NCBI RefSeq assembly: GCF_004138485.1
Contig: NZ_ML142848.1
Coordinates: 1,090,640 to 1,154,639, forward strand
Direction: 5' to 3'
DNA from: Peristeroidobacter soli
GTDB lineage: Bacteria > Pseudomonadota > Gammaproteobacteria > Steroidobacterales > Steroidobacteraceae
Length of the DNA: 64,000 nucleotides
The notes beneath the pieces were generated by a model. It had not been told where the DNA came from, searched no databases, and saw nothing but the letters and a program-made list of their open reading frames with translations. How positions within the stretch are numbered: position 1 is the first letter of the stretch; every line of letters begins with the position of its first letter. Below are positions 1 through 7,410 of the stretch, in pieces. A program made the translations under genes and the position numbers.

Positions 1-1
1 T

Positions 2-292
2 TCGATTTCCGTGGAAACCGGCGGCACGGCCTTTCAGCGCTCGGTGTGGCAAGGTCTGCGCAGCATTCCGGTCGGCACCACGATGAGCTATGGCGACTTC
101 GCCGCGCGCATCGGTCGCCCTAAAGCCGTGCGCGCCGTCGGTCATGCGAACGGCTCCAATCCCATCTGCATCGTCGTGCCGTGCCATCGTTTGATCGGCG
201 CCGACGGCTCGCTCACCGGTTACGGCGGCGGCCTGCCCCGCAAACGCTGGTTGTTGAATCACGAAGCAGCAGCGCAAGGCAGGCTGATCTGA
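2..292 (+). CDS. ogt: Methylated-DNA--protein-cysteine S-methyltransferase, 3' part
   Basis: Partial gene entering from the left edge; the frame is open from base 2. The visible 96 residues are the C-terminal active-site domain of the Ada/Ogt DNA-repair family, which removes alkyl groups from O6-alkylguanine by transferring them to a cysteine in a suicide reaction. The PCHR active-site motif is at about bases 179-190, preceded by the HTH-like segment ([19 protein letters not shown]) and followed by the [13 protein letters not shown] segment typical of the family end. The N-terminal half is outside the window, so I cannot distinguish a stand-alone Ogt from the C-terminal part of an Ada fusion. 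Confidence 0.9.
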   Translation, partial: SISVETGGTAFQRSVWQGLRSIPVGTTMSYGDFAARIGRPKAVRAVGHANGSNPICIVVPCHRLIGADGSLTGYGGGLPRKRWLLNHEAAAQGRLI

Positions 293-382
293 TAGATTTT
301 TGCGCTTCGATTTTTCGCCGCACGGATATCACAACTAATGCAGCAGCACGCTCATGCGCGCGGCGCCTCGCGTCGCCCGGTC

Positions 383-1825
383 ATGATTCCTTTGCTGGGG
401 TTCTTGCTGAGTGCCTGCGCGACCGCGCCGCAGTCGCAGACACCGACGCCACAAGCAACCCCCGCTCCATCGACACCCGCACCGTATACATCGACGTATC
501 AAGCGCCGGCATCCGGGCCGACACTGATTCGCGGTGCAACTGTGCTGACCGGCACAGGCACGCGCATCGACAACGGCGACGTGCTGATCGTCGACGGCAA
601 GATCTCGGCGGTCGGTACACAACTGACCGCGCCCGCCGGCGCCAGGGTCATTGCAGCGAACGGTCGCTGGGTCACGCCCGGCTTGATCGACGTGCATTCA
701 CACCTCGGTGTGTATCCCAGCCCCAGCGTCGACGCGCACAGCGACGGCAACGAAATGGTCGACCCGGTGACCGCGCAAGCGTGGGCCGAACACGCCATCT
801 GGCCACAGGATCCCGGTTTCGAAACTGCGCTCCAGGGCGGCATCACCACCCTGCAGATCCTCCCGGGCTCGGGCAATCTCATCGGCGGTCGCGGTGTCAC
901 TGTGAAGAACGTGCATACCACGACTTATCAGGCCATGAAATTTCCCAACGCTCCGCAAGGCTTGAAGATGGCCTGCGGCGAGAACCCCAAGGGCTTCTAT
1001 GGCGGCAAGGGTCAGGCGCCGATGACCCGCATGGGCAATGTCGCCGGCTATCGCCAGGCATTCGCCGATGCGCAGGCCTATCGTGAGGAGTGGAACAAAT
1101 ATCGCCGCGAGCTGGCCGAGTACCAAAAGAAACAAAAGGGCGAAAAAAAGCCGGACGACAAGCCGCCCTCACCGCCCAAGCGCGACCTGAAGTCGGAAAC
1201 GCTGGTCGGCGCCATGAATGGCGAGATCCTGGTGCACATCCACTGCTACCGCTCCGACGAGATGGCCATCATGATCGACCTGGCCAGGGAGTTCGGCTTC
1301 AAGATCGCCGCGTTCCACCACGCCGTCGAGGCCTACAAGATCGCCGACGTGCTCGCCAGCAACAATATCTGCGGCGCCGAGTGGGCCGACTGGTGGGGCT
1401 TCAAGATGGAAGCCTTCGATGGCGTGCTGGAAAACATCGCGCTCACCGACATGCCCAAGAATGCCTGCGCGATCGTCCACTCCGATTCGGCCGAGGGTAT
1501 ACAACGACTCAACCAGGAGGCCGCGAAGGCCATGACCTATGGCAACCGCATGGGCCTCGCCATCTCGCGCGAGCATGCGATCACGTGGCTCACGTCGAAC
1601 GCCGCGAAGGCGCTCGGCATCGACAAAGTCACCGGCACGCTCGAGGCCGGCAAGATGGGTGATGTGGTGATCTGGAACAGCGATCCCTTCAGCGTGTACG
1701 CGCTCGCCGAGCAGGTGTTCATCGATGGCACGCTGGCCTACGACCGCGCCAACCCGGCGACCCAACCCGCCTCGGATTTCCTGCTCGGCCAGTTTGAGAC
1801 CGCTGTGAAAGGGAGCGCACAATAA
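383..1825 (+). CDS. Exported metal-dependent amidohydrolase (lipoprotein)
   Basis: Member of the amidohydrolase superfamily (imidazolonepropionase-like branch) that hydrolyses C-N bonds using one or two metals; substrate unknown. I choose the ATG at 383 over the upstream in-frame ATG at 338 because it begins directly with a lipoprotein signal (MIPLLGFLLSAC, lipobox LSAC). A Pro/Thr-rich linker follows, then the beta-sandwich start (LIRGATVLTGTGTRIDNGDV), the first metal motif HSH (about residue 105, in GLIDVHSHLG), further His positions (HIHCY, FHHA, VHSD) and the usual C-terminal GTLEAGKMGDVVIW strand. A Lys/Pro-rich insertion lies around bases 1095-1190. The stop overlaps the next amidohydrolase start by one base, so the two are translationally coupled. 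Confidence 0.88.
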   Translation: MIPLLGFLLSACATAPQSQTPTPQATPAPSTPAPYTSTYQAPASGPTLIRGATVLTGTGTRIDNGDVLIVDGKISAVGTQLTAPAGARVIAANGRWVTPGLIDVHSHLGVYPSPSVDAHSDGNEMVDPVTAQAWAEHAIWPQDPGFETALQGGITTLQILPGSGNLIGGRGVTVKNVHTTTYQAMKFPNAPQGLKMACGENPKGFYGGKGQAPMTRMGNVAGYRQAFADAQAYREEWNKYRRELAEYQKKQKGEKKPDDKPPSPPKRDLKSETLVGAMNGEILVHIHCYRSDEMAIMIDLAREFGFKIAAFHHAVEAYKIADVLASNNICGAEWADWWGFKMEAFDGVLENIALTDMPKNACAIVHSDSAEGIQRLNQEAAKAMTYGNRMGLAISREHAITWLTSNAAKALGIDKVTGTLEAGKMGDVVIWNSDPFSVYALAEQVFIDGTLAYDRANPATQPASDFLLGQFETAVKGSAQ

Positions 1826-3075
1826 TGAAAGCTCTGATCGCCTCCGTGCTGGCGCTGAGCGCCAGCAGCGCCGCCCTCGCGCAGGATGTTTTGATTCGTG
1901 GCGCGACGGTCTATACGTCCACCGCCAAAGGCACGCTCACCAACACTGACGTGCTGATTCGCGACGGCAAGATCCACTCCATCGGCAGCGGCCTGTCCTC
2001 CAACGGCACCGTGATCGATGCCAAAGGTCGCGCGCTGACGCCGGGCATGTTCGCCGGCCTCAGCACCATCGGCATCCAGGAAGTCTCACAAGAGTCGACG
2101 ACCGACGACGCCTCCATTGGCCTCGGCGCGCCTGCATATGAGATGCAGTGGCGGCCGGAGTTCGACGTGTCCGCCGCGTACAACGGCCGCTCCGTGCTCG
2201 TGCCGGTCACGCGCATCGAAGGCATGACCTGGACCGTGCTGAATCCCGGCATCGCCGGCAGCGGCAACTTCCTCGCCGGCCAAGGCGCGGCGGTGACGCT
2301 CGATGGTCGTCAGGACGCCGTGCTCGATGGCAGCCGCTCGCTGTTCATCAATCTCGGCGGCGGAATGAACTCACATTCCGGCGGCAGCCGCGCGGCACAG
2401 TGGATGGTGCTCGAGCAGGCCGTGCATGAAACGCGCAATCGCGTCTCCGATCAGAAGACGCTGATGCATCCGCTGGGTCGCGAAGTGTTCGCTCGTTATC
2501 TCTCCGGCGGACGGGTGATCTTCAACGTCGACCGCGCCGGCGAAATCGTCAAGACGATCGCGTTCGCCAAACGTTACGGCATCAAGCCGGTGATCGCCGG
2601 TGGCGCGGAAGCCTGGGTCGTGGCCGATCAACTCGCTGAAGCCAAAGTGCCGGTGATCCTCGACGCGCTCAACAATCTGCCGAACTCGTTCGACCAGATC
2701 GGCTCGCGCCTCGACAACGCAGCGCTGCTTTACAAAGCCGGCGTGAAGCTAACCTTCACTCAGTTCGAAGACAGCCACAACGCTCGCAAGGTCCGCCAGA
2801 CCGCCGGCAACGCCGTCGCGCATGGCATGCCGAAGGAAGCGGCGATCACCGCGCTGACCGCCGACGCCGCCGAGATCTTCGGCCTCGGTGCGACTCGGGG
2901 CCATATCGCCGCCGGCCAGGTGGCCGATGTGGTGCTTTGGAGTGGCGACCCGCTCGATGTCACCAGCCTCGCCGACCAGGTCTGGATCGCCGGCCGCCCG
3001 ATCGACATGCGCTCACGCCAGACCGACCTGCGCGATCGCTACTTCGAACGCCTGAAGCGCGCGACCGCGAACTGA
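1825..3075 (+). CDS. Amidohydrolase-like periplasmic protein lacking the HxH motif
   Basis: Second amidohydrolase-superfamily protein (416 aa), starting on the ATG of a TAATG overlap with the upstream gene. It has a Sec signal peptide ending ALAQ. The fold landmarks remain: the N-terminal sandwich (VLIRGATVYTSTAKGTLTNT) and the C-terminal GHIAAGQVADVVLWSGDP. Where the family has TPGLIDxHxH, this protein reads TPGMFAGLSTIG, so the first two metal-binding histidines are missing. It may be inactive, may bind metal otherwise, or may act as a partner of the upstream enzyme. Coupled pairs of this kind suggest a two-subunit or two-paralogue system. Confidence 0.82.
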   Translation: MKALIASVLALSASSAALAQDVLIRGATVYTSTAKGTLTNTDVLIRDGKIHSIGSGLSSNGTVIDAKGRALTPGMFAGLSTIGIQEVSQESTTDDASIGLGAPAYEMQWRPEFDVSAAYNGRSVLVPVTRIEGMTWTVLNPGIAGSGNFLAGQGAAVTLDGRQDAVLDGSRSLFINLGGGMNSHSGGSRAAQWMVLEQAVHETRNRVSDQKTLMHPLGREVFARYLSGGRVIFNVDRAGEIVKTIAFAKRYGIKPVIAGGAEAWVVADQLAEAKVPVILDALNNLPNSFDQIGSRLDNAALLYKAGVKLTFTQFEDSHNARKVRQTAGNAVAHGMPKEAAITALTADAAEIFGLGATRGHIAAGQVADVVLWSGDPLDVTSLADQVWIAGRPIDMRSRQTDLRDRYFERLKRATAN

Positions 3076-3111
3076 GCGGTCAACCTCGCGGGCCGTGGTG
3101 CGTTGATGGGA

Positions 3112-3139
3112 GGAAGCGTTGGGTTGTACCAGCGCTTCC
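3112..3139 (+). other. Hairpin between amidohydrolase pair and EF-hand gene
   Basis: Inverted repeat GGAAGCGTTGG (3112-3122), 6-nt loop, CCAGCGCTTCC (3129-3139) with a single G-U pair. There is no U-tract, so it is more likely an mRNA-stabilising or weak termination element than a strong intrinsic terminator. Confidence 0.4.
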
Positions 3140-3161
3140 CCCGGATACTGAGGAACGCACC

Positions 3162-3590
3162 ATGCCCCGCTTGTTTGTATCGACCGCCCTGCTGATTCTG
3201 TTAAGCGCGCCCGCCATGGCGCAGATGCGCGGTGAAGGCATCTTCGAACGCGCCGACACCAACCACGACGGCTCCGTCACCCGCGAAGAATTCCTCGCCG
3301 CCCGCGCCGCGCAGTTCGCCAAATTCGACCGCAACTCCGACGGCTACATCGACAGCGCCGACGTCCCCGAGCGTCTCGCCAAGCGTCGCGGCGGAGATTT
3401 CCTCGCGACCCAGTTCGATGCCGATGGCGACGGCAAGGTGAGCAAGGAAGAATTCGTGAACGGCCCGACCACGCTGTTCGACCGCGCCGACACCGACAAG
3501 AACAACGTGCTGGACGCGAAGGAACTCGCCGCGGCGAAAGAGCTTGCTAAAGAGAAAGGCCAGGAGTGGCGCAGTCGCAAGAATCAATAA
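3162..3590 (+). CDS. Secreted EF-hand calcium-binding protein
   Basis: A 142-aa protein. The ATG at 3162 is preceded by an AGGAA ribosome-binding site and opens a Sec signal peptide ending AMAQ. Four EF-hand-like loops are visible in order: DTNHDGSVTREEF, DRNSDGYIDSADV, DADGDGKVSKEEF and DTDKNNVLDAKEL. The acidic and Gly positions are mostly intact, so calcium binding is likely for at least the first three. The mature part is charged and soluble, suggesting a periplasmic calcium buffer or sensor. It stands alone, separated from the amidohydrolases by a hairpin. Confidence 0.88.
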   Translation: MPRLFVSTALLILLSAPAMAQMRGEGIFERADTNHDGSVTREEFLAARAAQFAKFDRNSDGYIDSADVPERLAKRRGGDFLATQFDADGDGKVSKEEFVNGPTTLFDRADTDKNNVLDAKELAAAKELAKEKGQEWRSRKNQ

Positions 3591-3985
3591 ACCAGTTCTT
3601 ACGTCAGCCGGTACCTCCAAGATATCGGCAGCGCCAGGGGTGGGTATCTTCTCCCGGCAGATTCGAGGTACAGGGACGTGTCCTCGCATCAGCGCACACC
3701 AACCCGCTGGCACGGAACTGTTCCGCCTGCCGCTGCCGCTCATCGCCCGCCGTCATGCCGAACGCCGCACCAGCCCCGCTCATGGCCACGATACCGGGAG
3801 GTTTAACGTCGAGTAACGTCATTGGAAACAGCAAATAACTGGGGGAGGCAGGCGCGATTCACGACTGTGTGTCGTGCCCGCTAGTTTGCACGATGCGCCC
3901 GGCGCCATGGGGTAACGTGTGGGTTATGAAACAGTCCCAGCAGTTCTCTGCATCGTTCGCGGACGCCGTCTGGCCTGCAGACAGT
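3591..3985. other. Intergenic region without a convincing gene
   Basis: Short open frames here are not protein-like. A small hairpin lies at 3664-3686 (CGAGG...CCTCG), with an inner ACAGGGACGTGT core that resembles the GTACA/TGTAC hairpins near 20626 and 58340. The right end leads into the promoter of the toxin-antitoxin pair. Confidence 0.5.
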
Positions 3986-3991
3986 GGGCAT

Positions 3992-4020
3992 TTGGCATTC
4001 GGCCAATTGGCGCGTATAGT
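3992..4020 (+). promoter_or_regulatory. Sigma70-type promoter of the Xre/RES pair
   Basis: TTGGCA (3992-3997), 17-nt spacer, TATAGT (4015-4020): close to consensus at optimal spacing. The spacer holds the palindrome CCAATTGG (4003-4010). A larger operator begins at the end of the -10 box. Confidence 0.65.
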
Positions 4021-4037
4021 TATGCCACTTGGCATAA
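4020..4037. promoter_or_regulatory. Operator-like inverted repeat at the toxin-antitoxin start site
   Basis: Perfect inverted repeat TTATGCC-ACTT-GGCATAA. It overlaps the expected transcription start just downstream of the -10 box and 12 bases before the antitoxin ATG. The TGGCA half-site recurs in the -35 box (TTGGCA). This is the expected placement for autorepression by the HTH antitoxin (inference). Confidence 0.6.
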
Positions 4038-4048
4038 GTGAACCACCC

Positions 4049-4489
4049 ATGACCGAATCAGTACCGAGGGTCGCCGAGGTACTCGGCGGCGTCAGCGTCC
4101 TCGGAGAGCAGCCGAAGAACACCGACGCTTGGATGACTATGATCGAGACCGGGCTACCTGCAGCCGCCGCGGAGGCGCTCAAGGAAGTCGTGGGCCTGGA
4201 TGATCCAAGCCTGGCCGTAGCGCTGGGTGTCAGCATCCGCACTCTTGCACGCACGCGTGCCGTCCGAGGACGACTTGATTCTGTAGTCAGCGATCGCCTG
4301 TATCGACTGGCACGCCTCGTAGCCATCGCACGCGTGGTACTGGAGCACGACGATCAGGCCGTGTACTGGCTCACCCATCCGCAGCCCGGTCTTGGCGATC
4401 GCCGCCCCATCGACTTCGCGCGGAGTGAGCCTGGCGCACGGGAAGTCGAGAATCTGCTGCTGAGAATCGAGCACGGCGTCTATTCGTGA
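4049..4489 (+). CDS. Xre/MbcA/ParS-type antitoxin (DUF2384)
   Basis: A 146-aa antitoxin. The ATG at 4049 is chosen because it lies directly after the promoter and operator; the longer frame from 3869 would read through the promoter. Residues about 40-100 form an HTH-like helical domain (DPSLAVALGVSIRTLARTRA). The C-terminal part (AVYWLTHPQPGLGDRRPIDFA...EVENLLLRIEHGVYS) is the toxin-binding DUF2384 segment, where family members insert their tail into the RES toxin active site. It overlaps the toxin start by four bases (GTGA), giving coupled translation. Probably autoregulated through 4020-4037. Confidence 0.88.
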   Translation: MTESVPRVAEVLGGVSVLGEQPKNTDAWMTMIETGLPAAAAEALKEVVGLDDPSLAVALGVSIRTLARTRAVRGRLDSVVSDRLYRLARLVAIARVVLEHDDQAVYWLTHPQPGLGDRRPIDFARSEPGAREVENLLLRIEHGVYS

Positions 4490-4953
4490 GCGTGTACACG
4501 TTCCGGCTGGTCAAGGCCAAGCACGCGGCCACCGCCTTCTCAGGCGAAGGCGCGCGGCTCGCCGGTGGCCGTTGGAATCGTCCCGGAACGTCGCTCGTCT
4601 ACACCAGCGAATCCTTGTCGCTCGCTGCGCTGGAAACATTCGTGCATCTCCAGCCGGTCGACAAACGCATTCGCTACGTCTGGTTTCGTGTGATCGTTCC
4701 CGCGAATGTCGCTATCGACAAGTTGCCGTCACTGCCGAAGACGTGGCGCGATTCGCCGCCAGGTGAAGCAACTCAATCCGTTGGCAGTCGCTGGTCGAAA
4801 CAGGCGACGGCTGCCGTCCTGCGAGTCCCCTCCATCCTCGTGCCCGGCGAGCACAACCTGCTTCTGAACCCCCAGCATCCCCAGTTCAGGCGATTGAAAA
4901 TATCCGAGCCCGAGCCGTTCGAATTCGACGGACGACTCTGGAAAGCCAAGTAG
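4486..4953 (+). CDS. RES-domain toxin
   Basis: A 155-aa RES-domain toxin. Characterised family members modify or degrade NAD+ (MbcT/Res) or ADP-ribosylate a metabolic enzyme (ParT). The name-giving residues can be placed: Arg in GGRWNRPG (about 26-33), Tyr and Glu in LVYTSESLSLAALE (about 38-50), and the C-terminal NLLLNP segment (about 124-129). The GTG start overlaps the antitoxin stop (GTGA), and the antitoxin-first order is standard. A hairpin terminator follows 17 bases after the stop. Length and motifs look intact, so an active toxin is likely. Confidence 0.9.
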   Translation: MSVYTFRLVKAKHAATAFSGEGARLAGGRWNRPGTSLVYTSESLSLAALETFVHLQPVDKRIRYVWFRVIVPANVAIDKLPSLPKTWRDSPPGEATQSVGSRWSKQATAAVLRVPSILVPGEHNLLLNPQHPQFRRLKISEPEPFEFDGRLWKAK

Positions 4954-4969
4954 TCCCCGGAAACAACAA

Positions 4970-4990
4970 GGGCGCCCGAAGGCGCCCTCT
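4970..4990. terminator. Terminator between RES toxin and desaturase (convergent)
   Basis: Perfect stem GGGCGCC (4970-4976), loop CGAA, GGCGCCC (4981-4987), followed by TCTCTC on the plus strand. It lies between two converging genes; the U-tract is weak in both directions. Confidence 0.6.
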
Positions 4991-5017
4991 CTCAATCGAA
5001 CCAACCGCCCCGACCGA

Positions 5018-6160
5018 TCAAGTCGCCTGCACGGCGATCAGCCGCACGCGCAGGTACTGCTGACGCAGCGACTCTTCGAGCTCGCGCACGCGCTGGGCGA
5101 GCTCGGTGTGCTCGATGTGGTCGATGACGGCCTTCTTGGCGGCTTCGACTTTCTTCTGTTGCAGCATGGCCCAGTGAGCCAGCGTTTCCTTGAAGTGAGC
5201 CATTTCGGTTTCGAGCGACTGACGCAGGGCGGCCAGGCGGCCGTGGTCCTGGCACTGGCCGAGGTTCTCTTCGGCTTCCTGCAGCTGACGTTCGACCAGC
5301 GCCTGGCGGATCTGGAACTCGGGGACGCGCTTCAGGGAGCGGGCCAGGCCGACGAACTTGGCGGCGCAGATCAGCCACTTGGTCGGATCCCACTGGTACC
5401 AGCGGATGCCATTGCGGTAGTCCCACTGAAACAGGTGGTGATAGTTGTGATAGCCCTCGCCCCAGGTGAACAGCGCCAGCACGCCGTTGTCGCGGGCGGT
5501 GTTCTCAGTGGTGTAAGGACGGCTGCCCCAGAAGTGGGCCAGCGAGTTGATGAAGAACGTGCAGTGATGGCTGACGACCAGGCGCAGGAAGCCGCCGAGC
5601 AGCAGGCTGCCCCAGATGTTGCCATTCATCCAGCCCAGCAAGAGCGGCAGACCGAGGTTCATGGCCGTGGCGATCAGCACGTAATGCTTGTGCTGGAAGG
5701 CCACGATCGGATTGGCTTCGAGATCCTTGGCGTTACGGAAGTCCTGCTTGCCGCTCTCGTAGTTACGGAGCATCCAGCCCATGTGCGAGAACCACAGGCC
5801 GCGCTTGGCCGAGTACGGATCCTGATCCACGTCGTCCACGTGGCGATGGTGCACGCGATGAGACGACGCCCACACCAGGATGCTGTTCTGAAGCGCCATC
5901 GCGCCGAACAGCATGTAGAAAATCTGTAGAGGTTTGGACGCCTCGTAACTGCGATGCGCCCACAGACGGTGGTAGCCGGCGGTGATGGACATGCCGTTCA
6001 ACGCCCAGAGCACGAAGAAGCACGCCCACTCGAAGCCGTCGAAACCGAACTTTACCCAGTACCACGGGAGCACCGTCACCACCGGAATGGTAGTGAGCAC
6101 AAACATGATGAGCGCGGGCCAGTTGACGGGCGCGCGGTTCGGCATGGAATCAGCGGTCAT
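5018..6160 (-). CDS. Membrane acyl-CoA/fatty-acid desaturase (delta-9 type)
   Basis: Integral-membrane di-iron desaturase of 380 aa that introduces a cis double bond into saturated acyl chains, giving aerobic control of membrane fluidity. The three histidine boxes are present: HRLWAH (64-69), HRVHH (101-105) and HNYHH (238-242). Hydrophobic segments lie at about 15-35, 45-60, 80-97 and 160-200. Beyond the catalytic fold, about 100 C-terminal residues (from QIRQALVERQLQEAEENL) form a charged, heptad-like helix, making this protein longer than many bacterial relatives. It converges on the RES toxin gene. A large palindrome lies upstream at 6242-6269. Confidence 0.9.
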   Translation of the reverse strand: MTADSMPNRAPVNWPALIMFVLTTIPVVTVLPWYWVKFGFDGFEWACFFVLWALNGMSITAGYHRLWAHRSYEASKPLQIFYMLFGAMALQNSILVWASSHRVHHRHVDDVDQDPYSAKRGLWFSHMGWMLRNYESGKQDFRNAKDLEANPIVAFQHKHYVLIATAMNLGLPLLLGWMNGNIWGSLLLGGFLRLVVSHHCTFFINSLAHFWGSRPYTTENTARDNGVLALFTWGEGYHNYHHLFQWDYRNGIRWYQWDPTKWLICAAKFVGLARSLKRVPEFQIRQALVERQLQEAEENLGQCQDHGRLAALRQSLETEMAHFKETLAHWAMLQQKKVEAAKKAVIDHIEHTELAQRVRELEESLRQQYLRVRLIAVQAT

Positions 6161-6241
6161 CGGTACTCCGTCGAAAGCTTGAGGCTCGATCCTAACAGGG
6201 GCAGGCGGGAATTTCCGCGCAATAATGTCTCAGACCCACCC

Positions 6242-6269
6242 GGCCCGTACTTCGTGCGAAGTACCGGCC
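6242..6269. promoter_or_regulatory. 28-bp interrupted palindrome upstream of the desaturase gene
   Basis: GGCC-C-GTACTTCG-TG-CGAAGTAC-C-GGCC: a near-perfect palindrome 82 bases upstream of the desaturase ATG and 43 bases past the stop of the actin-like gene. A second 12-bp palindrome, AGGGAATTCCCT, lies at 6276-6287. No U-tract follows on either strand, which favours an operator (for example for a TetR-like fatty-acid regulator) over a terminator; this is inference. Confidence 0.4.
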
Positions 6270-6311
6270 AGTTTCAGGGAATTCCCTAGGTTTCCGAGCC
6301 GAATCTGTGAC

Positions 6312-7370
6312 TTAGCGCTCAGCCAGCGCTGCCACCAGGGCGCCGCGGGCGGTGGCTGTCAGTGGATCGCTGGCCATGCGCACCTCGCCGATCTGGAACG
6401 GCCAGGAGCGGCGGCGCAAGGCCTTCTCGAAGCGGTCCCGGAAGCCATTGGGCTTGGAGGTGCCGCCAGCCAGAATGATCGGCATGGGCTGATCGTTCCG
6501 GGGCAGTTTGGGGGTCTTCTGCACGGCCTTGCCCAGCTCCTCGACCAGCTGCTCGATCAGCTTGTCGTAATAGATGTGCAGCGCCTTGTCGATCTTGTCG
6601 CCACCCTCGCGGGTCAGGTCCAGCGTCTCTTCCTTGATGGCTTTGACGCGGGTGGCAGGCTCGTTGACGACCGCGCCGACCGAGGCGTCGATGAAGTCAC
6701 CGCCGTGCGCCAGGCTCATGGTCAGCGACGGAATCGACAGGTACGAGATGGCGACGTTGCACATGCCGCCGCCGCAGGAGATGCCGATGCCGGTAAATCC
6801 TTCCTTCGCAAGCTCGGCCAGCACCACCGCCAGGCCTTCGTTGACCGCCAGCGGCGTGTAGCCCCGGCCCTTCAGATAACGCTTGATGGTTTCTTCGTGA
6901 TAGGTCAGCTCATGACCCGTCTCGGGCGCGGCGGCCGGCACGGAGAACGCCAGCAATTCGCCAGGATTCCGGGACTGAGGCACCAGCGTGCTGAGCACGG
7001 TCTCGAGCACGTGAGTGGCCTGCGGCTCGCTGGGATTCAAGATGCCCTTGGCCATCGGCCGGCGCACGTTGGCGTTGAAGATGTGCGCGAACTTTTCCGA
7101 AGCGTCGCCGTAGACGATCAGCCGGTCGTTCTCGCGATAGAACGGCGTGCGATTCGCCTTCAGCCCTTGCTCGTGCAACGCCGAGTACGGCACGTCGAAG
7201 AATGCGTTGAGCTGCGAATCGGTGGTCGGTGAAATGTTGTCGCCGCGCGCGGAGACCACTTTGCTGGTGCCCACGTCGAGGCCGATGCGAGTGCGAGTAC
7301 CGCTCTGGCTCTGGCCAGTGTGGCTGCCCGAGCCCGACGATTCCGAGCCGTGATCGTTACGATCGTCCAT
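6312..7370 (-). CDS. Actin/MreB/MamK-fold ATPase
   Basis: A 352-aa member of the actin/Hsp70 ATPase superfamily. The ATG at 7370 is preceded by GAGGGTAA; the longer frame to 7541 overlaps the upstream gene and is not protein-like. A Ser/Gly-rich, hydrophilic N-terminal tail (1-27) precedes the phosphate-1 motif IGLDVGTSKVV (29-39). The phosphate-2 region reads GIGISCGGGMCNVAISY, with CGGGM replacing the usual DLGGGT. The adenosine motif is PIILAGGTSKPNGF (about 298-311). I cannot say whether it polymerises. The gene is 40 bases downstream of a membrane-anchored murein amidase in the same direction, suggesting a cell-envelope or morphogenesis role (inference). Confidence 0.72.
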   Translation of the reverse strand: MDDRNDHGSESSGSGSHTGQSQSGTRTRIGLDVGTSKVVSARGDNISPTTDSQLNAFFDVPYSALHEQGLKANRTPFYRENDRLIVYGDASEKFAHIFNANVRRPMAKGILNPSEPQATHVLETVLSTLVPQSRNPGELLAFSVPAAAPETGHELTYHEETIKRYLKGRGYTPLAVNEGLAVVLAELAKEGFTGIGISCGGGMCNVAISYLSIPSLTMSLAHGGDFIDASVGAVVNEPATRVKAIKEETLDLTREGGDKIDKALHIYYDKLIEQLVEELGKAVQKTPKLPRNDQPMPIILAGGTSKPNGFRDRFEKALRRRSWPFQIGEVRMASDPLTATARGALVAALAER

Positions 7371-7410
7371 AGCGTTACCCTCTTGTGTCTGCCGTCTGTA
7401 AAACCGCTGT

